This document shows, one piece after another, positions 16,304 to 25,428 of a DNA stretch of 33,598 nt; position 1 is the first letter of the stretch; each line of letters opens with the position of its first letter. Both the position numbers and the translations under genes were made by a program. The notes under the pieces were generated by a model that saw only the letters and a list, made by a program, of their open reading frames with translations, searched no databases and had not been told where the DNA came from. This DNA comes from an uncultured Pirellulaceae bacterium (GTDB taxonomy: Bacteria > Planctomycetota > Planctomycetia > Pirellulales > Pirellulaceae): the NCBI GenBank assembly GCA_937928215.1, contig CALFWL010000234.1, positions 1 to 33,598 of the forward strand, written 5' to 3'.

Positions 16304-17919
16304 AGCCCCGATCTTGCGGCAAAACATTGCTGATGGCGCTGGGGTGTCTGGTGTGGTTTGCGATTGTCGCATTTTTGAGCTTCCATTCTGATGGACCGTC
16401 GCTGTTTCGTACCCTCGTCCTCGGTATTTCAGCGGCTTGCATCGCGATTCCATTCGGAGTTTCTCTGAATTGGATGATGCAGCACGCCGGCTGGCTTGGC
16501 CGTCTGGCGACCATGTCAACGATCATGCTATTGTTCTTTCCGTTGTTTCTTCATGTCAGCTTATGGGACGCAGCGTTTGGGAAACTTGGCTGGCTGACTT
16601 CTACTCGTGGAGAAGTGCTCAAGCCAATCGTGACGGGTTGGACGGCAGCCATCTGGATTCATGGAATCGCAGCCGCTCCTCAGGTCGCACTGATCTACTG
16701 GCTGGGTAGCTTGACTGGAACCGCAGCGCACGAAGAACAGGCGTCGTTGGATGCAAGTCCCTTGAGTGTTCTGTTGCATGTCAAGCTCATGCGCGCGGCG
16801 TCCCTTTCTCTGCTGGCGATGGCGTGGGTGGTTGTTGCTTGCAGCCGTGAAATCGCAGTTACCGACATTTATCAAATCGGCACGCTGGCCGAGCAGGTTT
16901 ATCTGGGGTATTCGATGGGAGCAATCGGCTCGGTTGCAGGAACATGGTCGACCCGTCAGCTGATGATCGCAACAGAGTTTCAGATTGGGCCATCGTTGAT
17001 ACCGATCGGATGTTTCTGTCTTTTGTTCTCGGTTGGTTTCATTCGGTTGGCAGCCGCCGGCAACGATGAAGACACAGGTCGCCCAAGTCATCGCAAAGAC
17101 CCGAGTCGCACGTCACTGGTGCTCGGAATCGCGACGCTGTTCCTACTGGTCGTGATCCCGTTCGCGAACGCGCTGTATCGGTCTGGATTCTCGGTCAGGC
17201 CCGTCGAAGGGGAGCCGGTCGGTGGCTTCAAAATTTCACAATTATGGGATGTGCTCGAAAGAGCGATTACCGATTTTCGTGGTGAGTTTTTCTGGTCGCT
17301 CATGATCGCGTCAGTTGCCTCAACAATAATCGTTCTATTGGCGACCGTGTTGGCATGGTCCGCAACGCGAAACCGGTTGTTTCGATGGGGGTTCATCATT
17401 TTGCTTGCCATCTCGCTCGCCTTACCCGGTCCATTGATTGGGACGGGCATCGCGGACTTGTTCAGTAATGTTAAATTGCCTCCTTTGATCTGGCTGTATG
17501 ATCGAACCATCTTCGCGCCGGTCCTTGCGAGTTTATTATTTTGCTGGCCATTGGCTGGATTGTTATTCTGGTTTTTGTTCAGCCGCACCGATCGACAGGC
17601 GTTGCTGAACATTCAGGTTGATGGCGGAACAGCGTGGATCGCTTTCTGGCAGCTTGGAATTTTGCGCAATGCATCAGCGTTGGGTGGAGCCTGGCTGCTA
17701 ATCTTTGCGTTATCGTTTGGGGAATTATCTGCGTCGCAGTTGGTTCTTCCACCTGGAATGGATACCTTGCCTAGGTTGATGTTGGGTTTATTGCACGCGG
17801 GTGTCGATGAAATGACTGCTGCGATTGCATTGGTGGTGGCCGCAACGATTGTCGCTGTGTCGATGATAGCTTATTGCTTGATGACCAAGCGGGTCACATG
17901 CACCAACGGACACCAATGA
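16300..17919 (+). CDS. ABC transporter permease, fused two-half type (FbpB-like)
   Basis: This encodes 539 residues with about twelve membrane segments arranged as two halves of six. Each half has a cytoplasmic loop resembling the EAA loop that docks on the ATPase: one near residues 145-165 (EEQASLDASPLSVLLHVKL) and one near 427-455. The SREIAVTDIYQIGTLAEQVYLGY segment resembles iron/thiamine-type permeases of the FbpB/ThiP group. The start overlaps the oxidoreductase stop (ATGA), so it belongs to the operon. No ATP-binding subunit or solute-binding protein is encoded next to it, which is unusual. A long central soluble linker (about 255-275) separates the halves. The substrate is unknown. 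Confidence 0.8.
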   Translation: MKPRSCGKTLLMALGCLVWFAIVAFLSFHSDGPSLFRTLVLGISAACIAIPFGVSLNWMMQHAGWLGRLATMSTIMLLFFPLFLHVSLWDAAFGKLGWLTSTRGEVLKPIVTGWTAAIWIHGIAAAPQVALIYWLGSLTGTAAHEEQASLDASPLSVLLHVKLMRAASLSLLAMAWVVVACSREIAVTDIYQIGTLAEQVYLGYSMGAIGSVAGTWSTRQLMIATEFQIGPSLIPIGCFCLLFSVGFIRLAAAGNDEDTGRPSHRKDPSRTSLVLGIATLFLLVVIPFANALYRSGFSVRPVEGEPVGGFKISQLWDVLERAITDFRGEFFWSLMIASVASTIIVLLATVLAWSATRNRLFRWGFIILLAISLALPGPLIGTGIADLFSNVKLPPLIWLYDRTIFAPVLASLLFCWPLAGLLFWFLFSRTDRQALLNIQVDGGTAWIAFWQLGILRNASALGGAWLLIFALSFGELSASQLVLPPGMDTLPRLMLGLLHAGVDEMTAAIALVVAATIVAVSMIAYCLMTKRVTCTNGHQ

Positions 17920-17996
17920 ACGCGAACTCGATCGCTCGTTAATTCATACGCGAAAGTGTTCATACATGATTCGAAACATTTAAGATCTCCCAGCTT

Positions 17997-19139
17997 ATGC
18001 GAAACAAAACGTCATTCATTTGGATGCTGATTGGTCTGTTGCCAGTTGCTTTTCCATGTGCAAATCATGCAGATGAAATTACGATCGAACGATCCGGAAA
18101 GTCGATCGAGCTATCAGGATCCATTCTGATTGAAGCTCAAGATCACAGCTTGCTGTTCGAGGCGAACGATGGCCAGCTGTGGATGATCAAGCCAGAAGAA
18201 ATTCGAGCGAAGCAACCGACCGGCGAGACCGCAGTTCCAATCACCGGCGAAGAACTTGAGGCAAAGCTACTCAATGAGTTACCCGATGGATTTCGAGTTC
18301 TCAAAAAGAAGCACTACGTCATCGGTTACCAAACAGAAATTGCTTACGCCAAATGGATTGCTGGCCTGTACGAGAGTCGCCTGTATCCGGCGTTCGAGAA
18401 GTTCTGGGGCAGAATGAAAGTTGAGCTTACTGATGAAAAATACCCACTGGTGATCATTATTTTTGCTAACAAGCCGGAGTATGAACGCTACGTCAAACGT
18501 GAGCTGGGCGAACTGCCCGGCAGTATGGTGGCTTACTACAACTTGATGACGAACCGAGTCGCAATGTATGACCTGACCGCCGATCAGTTTCGCGGTCCCC
18601 AGAACGATGATCGCAAAATCGATGAAGTGCTTAACGATCCTCGAGCGATCCCGATGGTCGCGACGATCATCCACGAAGCGACTCACCAGTTGATCTTCAA
18701 TCGAGGAATTCAGCAGCGACTTGCCGACACTCCATTATGGTTGAACGAAGGTTTGGCACTTTTTTTTGAAGCTCCCGACTTGCGCAGCAAACGTGGTTGG
18801 CGGACGCCTGGGAAAATCAACCAACCGCGTTACGATCTGTTCCTTCGCAATTATGCCAACCGCCCTACAGACGCCATCGCTCGCATGATTTCCGACGACA
18901 CTCAGTTCCAGACAGCAGAAACAGGTCTGTCAGCATATGCGGAAGCGTGGGCTTTCACTCATTTTCTGCTCAATCGGAAACCTCACGAGTTCGCAAAGTA
19001 CTTAAAGCACATGGCGACGCACAAACCACAGGTGACGGTTTCGTCCGAACAACGGTTAGCCGATTTTCAGACATTCTTTGGTGAAGAGATGGAATCGCTG
19101 GAGCGTGATTTCATCAAGCACATGAAAAAGCTACGATGA
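17997..19139 (+). CDS. DUF1570 domain protein, putative exported metallopeptidase
   Basis: This encodes 380 residues with a signal peptide (hydrophobic about 8-22, cleavage near NHA-D at residues 23-26). Residues 29-65 are a small beta region (ITIERSGKSIELSG). The DUF1570 region follows, with the gluzincin zinc motif HEATH (226-230) and the downstream NEGLALFFE whose Glu251 would be the third ligand. The spacing is right for a zinc peptidase. The C-terminal helical part (SAYAEAWAFTHFLLNRKP) is also typical. Catalytic activity is inferred only from the motif. The 77-bp gap from the permease gene and the change of function suggest a separate unit. Confidence 0.83.
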   Translation: MRNKTSFIWMLIGLLPVAFPCANHADEITIERSGKSIELSGSILIEAQDHSLLFEANDGQLWMIKPEEIRAKQPTGETAVPITGEELEAKLLNELPDGFRVLKKKHYVIGYQTEIAYAKWIAGLYESRLYPAFEKFWGRMKVELTDEKYPLVIIIFANKPEYERYVKRELGELPGSMVAYYNLMTNRVAMYDLTADQFRGPQNDDRKIDEVLNDPRAIPMVATIIHEATHQLIFNRGIQQRLADTPLWLNEGLALFFEAPDLRSKRGWRTPGKINQPRYDLFLRNYANRPTDAIARMISDDTQFQTAETGLSAYAEAWAFTHFLLNRKPHEFAKYLKHMATHKPQVTVSSEQRLADFQTFFGEEMESLERDFIKHMKKLR

Positions 19140-19349
19140 TCATCCGCTTGCAAGTAGCGTCGCATTACTCGGGGAAGAAACGGCTGCATCTTCTCAAGCT
19201 ATTTGCAATGGCAAAGCCAGAAAACGTATGGACGAGCACTTAGTTGAACATCGCCACTTTAGAGTCGCTACGCTCCTTCGTTTGAATGGCAGATCAGAAT
19301 CTGTCACACATGCTGTTCACTCAAGTCACTGCGATCAAATTGGATTGAA

Positions 19350-20438
19350 ATGGCCTCACTTTACTACAGCGACTACCTGCATCTGAACAGGTTGCTGGAT
19401 TCTCAGCATCTCGAAAGCGTGAAACAAGACCGTCCTGCCCATGACGAGATGGTCTTCATTATCACGCACCAGACGTACGAACTGTGGTTCAAGCAGATCA
19501 TCTTCGAATTGGAATCGGTAATCGATATCTTCGATGATCCGCTCGTTCATGAAACTCGCATGGCCACCGTCCTGCATCGACTTAATCGCATCAAAACCAT
19601 CCAATGGGTTTTGATCCAACAGATCGATGTCATCAAAACCATCACGCCGATGGACTTTTTGGAATTCCGCGACCTGCTGGTCCCCGCATCGGGCTTTCAA
19701 AGTATTCAGTTCAAACAGATCGAGATCATGCTGGGCATCAAGCGAAAGTTTCGCATTGCTGCCGATCAGGAATTCTTTTGCACTCGCCTCACGAAATCCG
19801 ACAAAGCCGATCTGGACAAACTGGAAGAAAAGCCGAGCGTCCTTGAGTTGACCGACAATTGGTTGCGACGCATGCCGTTTTTAGAGTTTGGCGATTTCAA
19901 TTTCTGGCAGGCTTACGCTGACGCGGTCGAAAAAATGCTGACGTCTGACGAACAGATCATCAGAGCGAATGAAACACTGACCGACCGCGAGAAACACTTT
20001 CAATTGAATGACCTGCTGGCAACTCGAACAAGGTTTCAGTCAGTGTTTGACGAATCAAAATTCAACGATCTGCGAGATCAGGGCGAGTTCCGGCTTTCCC
20101 ATCAAGGCTTTCTGGCGGCGTTGTTCGTGCATCTATACCGTGACGAGCCGATGATTTACACACCGTTTCGGTACTTGTCGCTGTTATTGGATATTGATGA
20201 ACTATTTACCAATTGGCGACAGAAACACGCGGTGATGGTGCAGCGGATGCTGGGAACAAAAATCGGAACGGGTGGTTCTTCAGGACACGATTATCTGGAC
20301 GCAACGACTCAGAAGAATCGTGTATTCACTGACCTGTATAATCTGTCGACCTTCCTGATTCCTCGTGAAGATCTTCCTGAACTGCCGGTAGAATTACGGC
20401 GAGCCTTGGGCTATTTTTTCAGCGGGCAGAAAAATTAG
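19350..20438 (+). CDS. kynA: Tryptophan 2,3-dioxygenase
   Basis: This encodes 362 residues. The haem enzyme opens the indole ring of tryptophan to N-formylkynurenine, the first step of the kynurenine route. Family blocks are clear: DYLHLNRLLDSQH at the start, HDEMVFIITHQTYELWFKQ (31-49) with the distal His40, FRDLLVPASGFQS (106-118) with the substrate-binding Arg, and GTGGSSGHDYL (306-316) with the haem-ligand His313. The length is greater than short bacterial forms and closer to eukaryotic ones, because of an insert after about residue 145. No kynureninase or formamidase gene is adjacent. The 210 bp upstream (19140-19349) shows no gene. Confidence 0.95.
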   Translation: MASLYYSDYLHLNRLLDSQHLESVKQDRPAHDEMVFIITHQTYELWFKQIIFELESVIDIFDDPLVHETRMATVLHRLNRIKTIQWVLIQQIDVIKTITPMDFLEFRDLLVPASGFQSIQFKQIEIMLGIKRKFRIAADQEFFCTRLTKSDKADLDKLEEKPSVLELTDNWLRRMPFLEFGDFNFWQAYADAVEKMLTSDEQIIRANETLTDREKHFQLNDLLATRTRFQSVFDESKFNDLRDQGEFRLSHQGFLAALFVHLYRDEPMIYTPFRYLSLLLDIDELFTNWRQKHAVMVQRMLGTKIGTGGSSGHDYLDATTQKNRVFTDLYNLSTFLIPREDLPELPVELRRALGYFFSGQKN

Positions 20439-20496
20439 GGTCATCCACGAGCTTTGTATTCCGGCCCTAGTATACTCTGGCTCCAGTATGCCTTTC

Positions 20497-20519
20497 GACC
20501 ACCACCTGTGTCGGTGGTC
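20497..20519. other. Inverted repeat downstream of kynA
   Basis: GACCACC (20497-20503) and GGTGGTC (20513-20519) can form a 7-bp stem with a 9-base loop. There is no T tract after it, so it is at best a weak terminator or a leader hairpin of the next gene. Confidence 0.3.
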
Positions 20520-20590
20520 ATCGATTTCTGGTCGCGGCGTTTTGACACGCTTGGGGCATAGGGCGAGTTTCGTTATCGTCAGTGTTGCCA

Positions 20591-21190
20591 ATGAGGAATG
20601 TTTTCCAAAAATTCGAACAGATTCGTCTGCCGACACTCGCCCTGATCGCGGGTTGTCTGGTCGCGTGTTCGATTGACTATCCGATGCCGGTGGTTGTGCA
20701 GAAAGATGCGTCGGTAGCATTTCCCTGCCTGACGCGAGGCTGTGGCTGCAAGAATGCCGATCAATGCTGGTCTTCGTGCTGTTGTTTTTCCGATACTGAG
20801 AAGCTTGCGTGGGCGAAAGCAAACGGTGTGACCCCGCCTGACTGGTTCACAAAAAAGATGACATCTGCACAGCAGACCGGCTCGCGGAAAGTGGCGGAGA
20901 CGAATCAGCCCTCCAGTTGTTGCTGCTGCAAGAGTAAGCCATCCGCTAGTCAGTCTGCGGGCAAGGAATCAAACACCATTGAAGTTCGGCTGAGCTTTCG
21001 GCAGCAAAAGGGATGCAACGGCCAGCTAGACTATCGGTTGCAACATTTGGTTTACTTGCCGCCGATTATTCCCGTAGAACTGCCTCAACTGCAGTTCCCT
21101 CATTGTGCGGTTCCGATTCCAAACCTGACGGCGGTCGTATCTGATCTGCCCACGCCGCCACCGCGCGAGTGCTCGCTCGTGTCAATCTGA
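20591..21190 (+). CDS. Cysteine-rich lipoprotein-like protein, unknown function
   Basis: This encodes 199 residues from the ATG at 20591; a GTG three codons upstream is an alternative. The N-terminus has a basic/polar part then LPTLALIAGCLVAC, in which IAGC or LVAC could act as a lipobox, so an exported lipoprotein or single-anchor protein is likely. A conserved-looking block follows: FPCLTRGCGCKNADQCWSS, then CCCF, then EKLAWAKANGVTPPDW. A second cluster, SSCCCCK, lies near residue 110. The end is proline-rich. Cysteine clusters separated by conserved Trp suggest metal or redox binding. I recognise the C-GC-QCW-CCCF pattern as recurring in bacterial hypothetical proteins but cannot give a function. 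Confidence 0.75.
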   Translation: MRNVFQKFEQIRLPTLALIAGCLVACSIDYPMPVVVQKDASVAFPCLTRGCGCKNADQCWSSCCCFSDTEKLAWAKANGVTPPDWFTKKMTSAQQTGSRKVAETNQPSSCCCCKSKPSASQSAGKESNTIEVRLSFRQQKGCNGQLDYRLQHLVYLPPIIPVELPQLQFPHCAVPIPNLTAVVSDLPTPPPRECSLVSI

Positions 21191-21208
21191 AATTGGCTGA
21201 TTGGAGGT

Positions 21209-21236
21209 GCGAAATCACATGTTCGTGTCATTTCGC
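21209..21236. other. Inverted repeat downstream of the Cys-rich gene
   Basis: GCGAAAT (21209-21215) pairs with ATTTCGC (21230-21236), with a possible inner CAC/GTG extension. It follows the Cys-rich gene by 19 bases but has no T tract. A transcript-end or processing hairpin is possible. Confidence 0.3.
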
Positions 21237-21377
21237 CGCTGGTCTGTGTCTGTTCGTAGTTCCGGCTTCAGCAAGGATTTTGAGCGCTGATGGTGCGCTC
21301 AATTCTGTCTGAGAGCGGGTGCGAATCGACGGCGCCAATTTCTTTCAAAGAGGCAAAGAAACGAAAGGAACGCACCG

Positions 21378-22115
21378 GTGCGCGCAGAAATTGCAATGCG
21401 ATGGCGACGACGTTCGGGAAATGGCTTCACGCTGGTTGAGCTGTTGGTTGTGATTGCCATCATTGGCATTCTGATCAGCATGTTGCTGCCAGCGGTGCAC
21501 TCGGTCCGCGCGGCGGCTAGAAGCACATCGTGTAAGAACAAAATGCGGCAAATCGGGTTGGCGATCCATCTGTTCGCTGATTCGCACAACGGTCGTTTTC
21601 CCTGGACCCGTCACGCTGGCGTTGATCAGACGTGGTTGGAAACACTGAAGCCTTACACCGAGAACGTGGAATCGATCCGGGCCTGCCCCGATGACCGACG
21701 CGCGATCGAGTGGATGAGCGAACAACGTCGAGGTACCAGTTACCTGATCAACGATCTGGTTGCGAATGAAAAAATTGAGTCTGCGGTGACGAATCTGAAT
21801 CACTTGCACCGCACCCATGATTTGATCGTGCTATTTGAGGGAGCCGAGTTCGACGATTTCGAAGTCGACCACGTTCACTGTTCGGATTTTTATGCTCCGA
21901 TTCGAACGACACGCGACAACCCAGTCGAACGAGTCTGGACCTTTGTGCAAAACGAAATCGACACGCGGCGACATTCCGAAACGGCCAACTATCTCTTTGC
22001 CGACGGGCACGTTGCCACGATCGCCAGCGAAACGCTGTTTCGTTGGATCGATCAGGATGTGGCAGAAAACACAAACTTTGCTGCTCCGAACAACTCCGGG
22101 ATCTACTCGGATTGA
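21378..22115 (+). CDS. Prepilin-like protein with H-X9-DG box (DUF1559-related)
   Basis: This encodes 245 residues from a GTG at 21378, preceded by AGGA 8 bases upstream; an ATG at 21396 is the alternative. A short basic leader ends at Gly16, followed by [19 protein letters not shown], the type IV prepilin processing site and helix with Glu5 present. The body resembles planctomycete prepilin-like proteins, and the segment [14 protein letters not shown] near residue 195 is an exact H-X9-DG box. Such proteins are cleaved and methylated by a prepilin peptidase and may form pseudopili or surface structures. The length is shorter than the usual DUF1559 protein. It is 41 bases ahead of the PEP-CTERM gene. 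Confidence 0.85.
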   Translation: MRAEIAMRWRRRSGNGFTLVELLVVIAIIGILISMLLPAVHSVRAAARSTSCKNKMRQIGLAIHLFADSHNGRFPWTRHAGVDQTWLETLKPYTENVESIRACPDDRRAIEWMSEQRRGTSYLINDLVANEKIESAVTNLNHLHRTHDLIVLFEGAEFDDFEVDHVHCSDFYAPIRTTRDNPVERVWTFVQNEIDTRRHSETANYLFADGHVATIASETLFRWIDQDVAENTNFAAPNNSGIYSD

Positions 22116-22156
22116 TCTTTATAAAAACGTTTACTGATATCAGAAAGAATAAATTG

Positions 22157-22963
22157 ATGAAGAAGATTATTTTCCTAACATTTGCCGTTGCCGCAGTGCT
22201 GAAGCCGACGGCCAGCGTGGAAGCTCACGAGGGTCGCCGATTCGAAGTTGCGGTAATTGACAACAAACTCTATGCCCAAGGCTATTTCAGCGGAGACGAT
22301 CCGATCGATGATGGCGGGGGAGTCGTCCGTCCTTACTTCAATGCGATCCATGCTCACTTCGAAAATGCCCTCAACCCAAACACTCAGAGCGCAGAAGCCA
22401 TGCTTCCAGGTTTCGACATTTTTGGTCTGGCTGCTCAACAGTTGGATGGGGCGGATGTCTACCTAGATCTTGTCGGAGCTGCGAAGTGGGACCGGCCAAC
22501 GCCTCAAGATACTTCGCTTGTGGGCGACGCAAGATTCGAGCAGGATTTTGGCATTCCTGAAGAGCTGCCTGAATTGGACCCGGACGATGAGCCCATTTTT
22601 ATCGGGTTTGAAGATGACGTCGTCAGCACCTTGAGTCTAGGACGCTTGACGTTGGCCAGTAATCTGAATGGTCCGGCGGACGACCTTGATCTGCAATACC
22701 AGATCGACGACCGTCCCGAGAACATCCTGTATGTGCTTGAATGGCAGCTGTCGACCACGAGAGTCGGCATTGAATCCAGTGACAGTCTGTACACGATTTT
22801 GTCGCCCGACGGTGACGGGCCTGTCGAGCGACTACATTTTCAGTCGTTGGCACTGGAGCGGAATCTGGGCGTACAAATAACCACCGTTCCAGAACCGGCG
22901 AGCGTTATCGTTATGCTGGCCAGCTGCTTGATTTCCATGGCTCGGCGCAAACGCGACTCGTAA
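22157..22963 (+). CDS. PEP-CTERM sorting domain protein
   Basis: This encodes 268 residues from the ATG at 22157, which begins a clear signal peptide (MKKIIFLTFAVAAVLKPTAS); the frame is open earlier, but that part overlaps the previous gene. The mature part is acidic with EGRRFEVAVIDNKLYAQGYF and GGGVVRPYFNAIHAHFEN, which suggests a beta-sandwich surface protein. The C-terminus has the PEP-CTERM tripartite signal: VPEPAS, a hydrophobic helix, then a basic RRKR tail. It would be processed by an exosortase and attached to the cell envelope. No exosortase gene lies in this window. It is probably in a unit with the prepilin-like gene. Confidence 0.85.
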   Translation: MKKIIFLTFAVAAVLKPTASVEAHEGRRFEVAVIDNKLYAQGYFSGDDPIDDGGGVVRPYFNAIHAHFENALNPNTQSAEAMLPGFDIFGLAAQQLDGADVYLDLVGAAKWDRPTPQDTSLVGDARFEQDFGIPEELPELDPDDEPIFIGFEDDVVSTLSLGRLTLASNLNGPADDLDLQYQIDDRPENILYVLEWQLSTTRVGIESSDSLYTILSPDGDGPVERLHFQSLALERNLGVQITTVPEPASVIVMLASCLISMARRKRDS

Positions 22964-22996
22964 AGTCCGATTTGACATGGAGAGAATTGAATCCTC

Positions 22997-23044
22997 AGAA
23001 ATTTAGCACTCTAGAAACTTAGCACTTGAGAAACTTAGCACTCG
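22997..23044. repeat. Three 16-bp tandem repeats
   Basis: Three adjacent 16-base units occupy 22997-23012, 23013-23028 and 23029-23044. Each has the core AGAAA(C/T)TTAGCACT, and they differ at three or fewer positions. They lie in the convergent gap between the PEP-CTERM gene and the GNAT gene. Confidence 0.9.
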
Positions 23045-23104
23045 GCCGCCGCTGTGAAACCATGCCGGTGGTGTCGTAAAATCGTGATCCTGAAGGAGCA
23101 GAAA

Positions 23105-23545
23105 TTAACGCTCACCGGTCGAACGTTTCATTCGCCGGTGAGCGATACTTGCTTCGAGGAAGATGTCTCCGAATTCGACAAAGCCATGGCGGCGATAAAA
23201 GGGCAGGGCGTGAAGTTGAGACGAAAGCGTCAGGTTTTCAATGCCCAGCGTCGCTGCAAGCTGCATCAGTTCCCTGAGAATGGCCGATCCAACGCCCTGG
23301 CCACGAGCCGTTTTCAGCACGGCCATCCGTCCAATTTTGCCAGTGGACGAGATGCGACCGGTGCCAATTGGATCGTTATCGAGGCCGATCGCAATCACGT
23401 GGCGATATTGATCGTCGTCACCTTCAAATTCGAGTGAGGCGGGAACGCTCTGCTCGACGACGAAAACTTCATGCCGGATTGCACGCAGGAGTTCGGCATC
23501 CGTTTGCCAGGCAGCTTCGCGAACGGTGAACGCTAACCCAGACAA
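23105..23545 (-). CDS. GNAT family N-acetyltransferase at the end of the atp operon
   Basis: This encodes 146 residues from a TTG at 23545, with GGGTGA 6 bases upstream. The GNAT fold is clear: LLRAIRHEVFVVEQSVP (N-terminal helix and strand of YjcF-like members), the GRMAVLKTARGQGVGSAILREL block whose RGQGVG loop binds the acetyl-CoA pyrophosphate, and LPFYRRHGFVEFGDIFLE at the C-terminus. The substrate is unknown. It begins 2 bases after the atpC stop, so it is almost certainly co-transcribed with the ATP synthase genes. Its last codons form one arm of a strong hairpin. Confidence 0.85.
   Translation of the reverse strand: MSGLAFTVREAAWQTDAELLRAIRHEVFVVEQSVPASLEFEGDDDQYRHVIAIGLDNDPIGTGRISSTGKIGRMAVLKTARGQGVGSAILRELMQLAATLGIENLTLSSQLHALPFYRRHGFVEFGDIFLEASIAHRRMKRSTGER
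23109..23144 (-). terminator. Hairpin overlapping the GNAT stop, likely atp operon terminator
   Basis: CGCTCACCGG (23109-23118) and CCGGTGAGCG (23135-23144) are perfect 10-base complements. Inside the loop CGAA and TTCG can add four more pairs around a 7-base apex. On the minus strand the stem is followed by TTAATTTCT, a moderate T-rich run that includes the GNAT stop codon. The stem therefore lies inside the last codons of the gene, a compact arrangement. Confidence 0.7.
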
Positions 23546-23547
23546 AG

Positions 23548-23814
23548 TCAGTCACCCGTTACTACGTCGCTCTTGCCGGTCAGGATGGAGACGACATTGG
23601 ATTCGACCTGAACGAACCCACCATCAATCTGGTACGACTCCTCCGAGCCACCGTCCTTGATGCGCAACTTTCCCTTACCCAAGCGTCCGATCATAGGCGC
23701 GTGGTTGGCAAGGATTCCTTTTTCACCATCAAACAGCGGCAGCACGACCGAGTCGACCTGCTTGTCGAGCGTGGTCGATTCGGGAGTCACGATGACGACT
23801 TGGAGTTTTGACAT
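23548..23814 (-). CDS. atpC: F-type ATP synthase epsilon subunit, short form
   Basis: This encodes 88 residues. It shows the N-terminal beta-sandwich of epsilon: LQVVIVTPESTTLDKQVDSV, LPLFDGEKGILANHAPMIG with the family GxxGIL/NHAP motif, and a strand region ending SILTGKSDVV. The frame then stops, so the helical hairpin of about 45 residues that forms the regulatory C-terminal domain is missing. There is no sign of a frameshift: the next gene starts 2 bases later and in that space no epsilon-like helix is encoded. Similar short epsilons are known in green sulfur bacteria. It would complete the central stalk of F1 but not inhibit ATP hydrolysis in the usual way. Confidence 0.92.
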   Translation of the reverse strand: MSKLQVVIVTPESTTLDKQVDSVVLPLFDGEKGILANHAPMIGRLGKGKLRIKDGGSEESYQIDGGFVQVESNVVSILTGKSDVVTGD

Positions 23815-23906
23815 GGCAGAAAGTCTACAGGTTACATTTTTCAGTGTTGATTAGGGAGTCAATCAAGGCTGTGCCCTGTTGACTGTCCCCTTTCAACTAA
23901 AGTTCG

Positions 23907-25352
<1,446 letters not shown>

Positions 25353-25391
25353 TCAGTTAACAGTGTTCAATTTTCAATAATGTATCGAGTT

Positions 25392-25419
25392 GAATTCCGA
25401 ATTTCGAATTCCGAATTCC
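25392..25419. repeat. Heptamer tandem repeat between atpG and atpD
   Basis: Four contiguous 7-base units (GAATTCC, GAATTTC, GAATTCC, GAATTCC) lie at 25392-25419. On the minus strand they read as TCGGAAT-type heptads. Together with a related array at 26341-26368 they bracket atpG. Confidence 0.85.
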
Positions 25420-25428
25420 ACCTTGGTA

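Noticed and set aside
19140-19349. Possible RNA gene upstream of kynA
   Set aside because: No tRNA-like arms or T-loop motif, and no convincing hairpin.
22043-22156. Longer N-terminus for the PEP-CTERM protein
   Set aside because: It overlaps the prepilin-like gene and would place the signal peptide 38 residues inside the protein; the ATG at 22157 fits.
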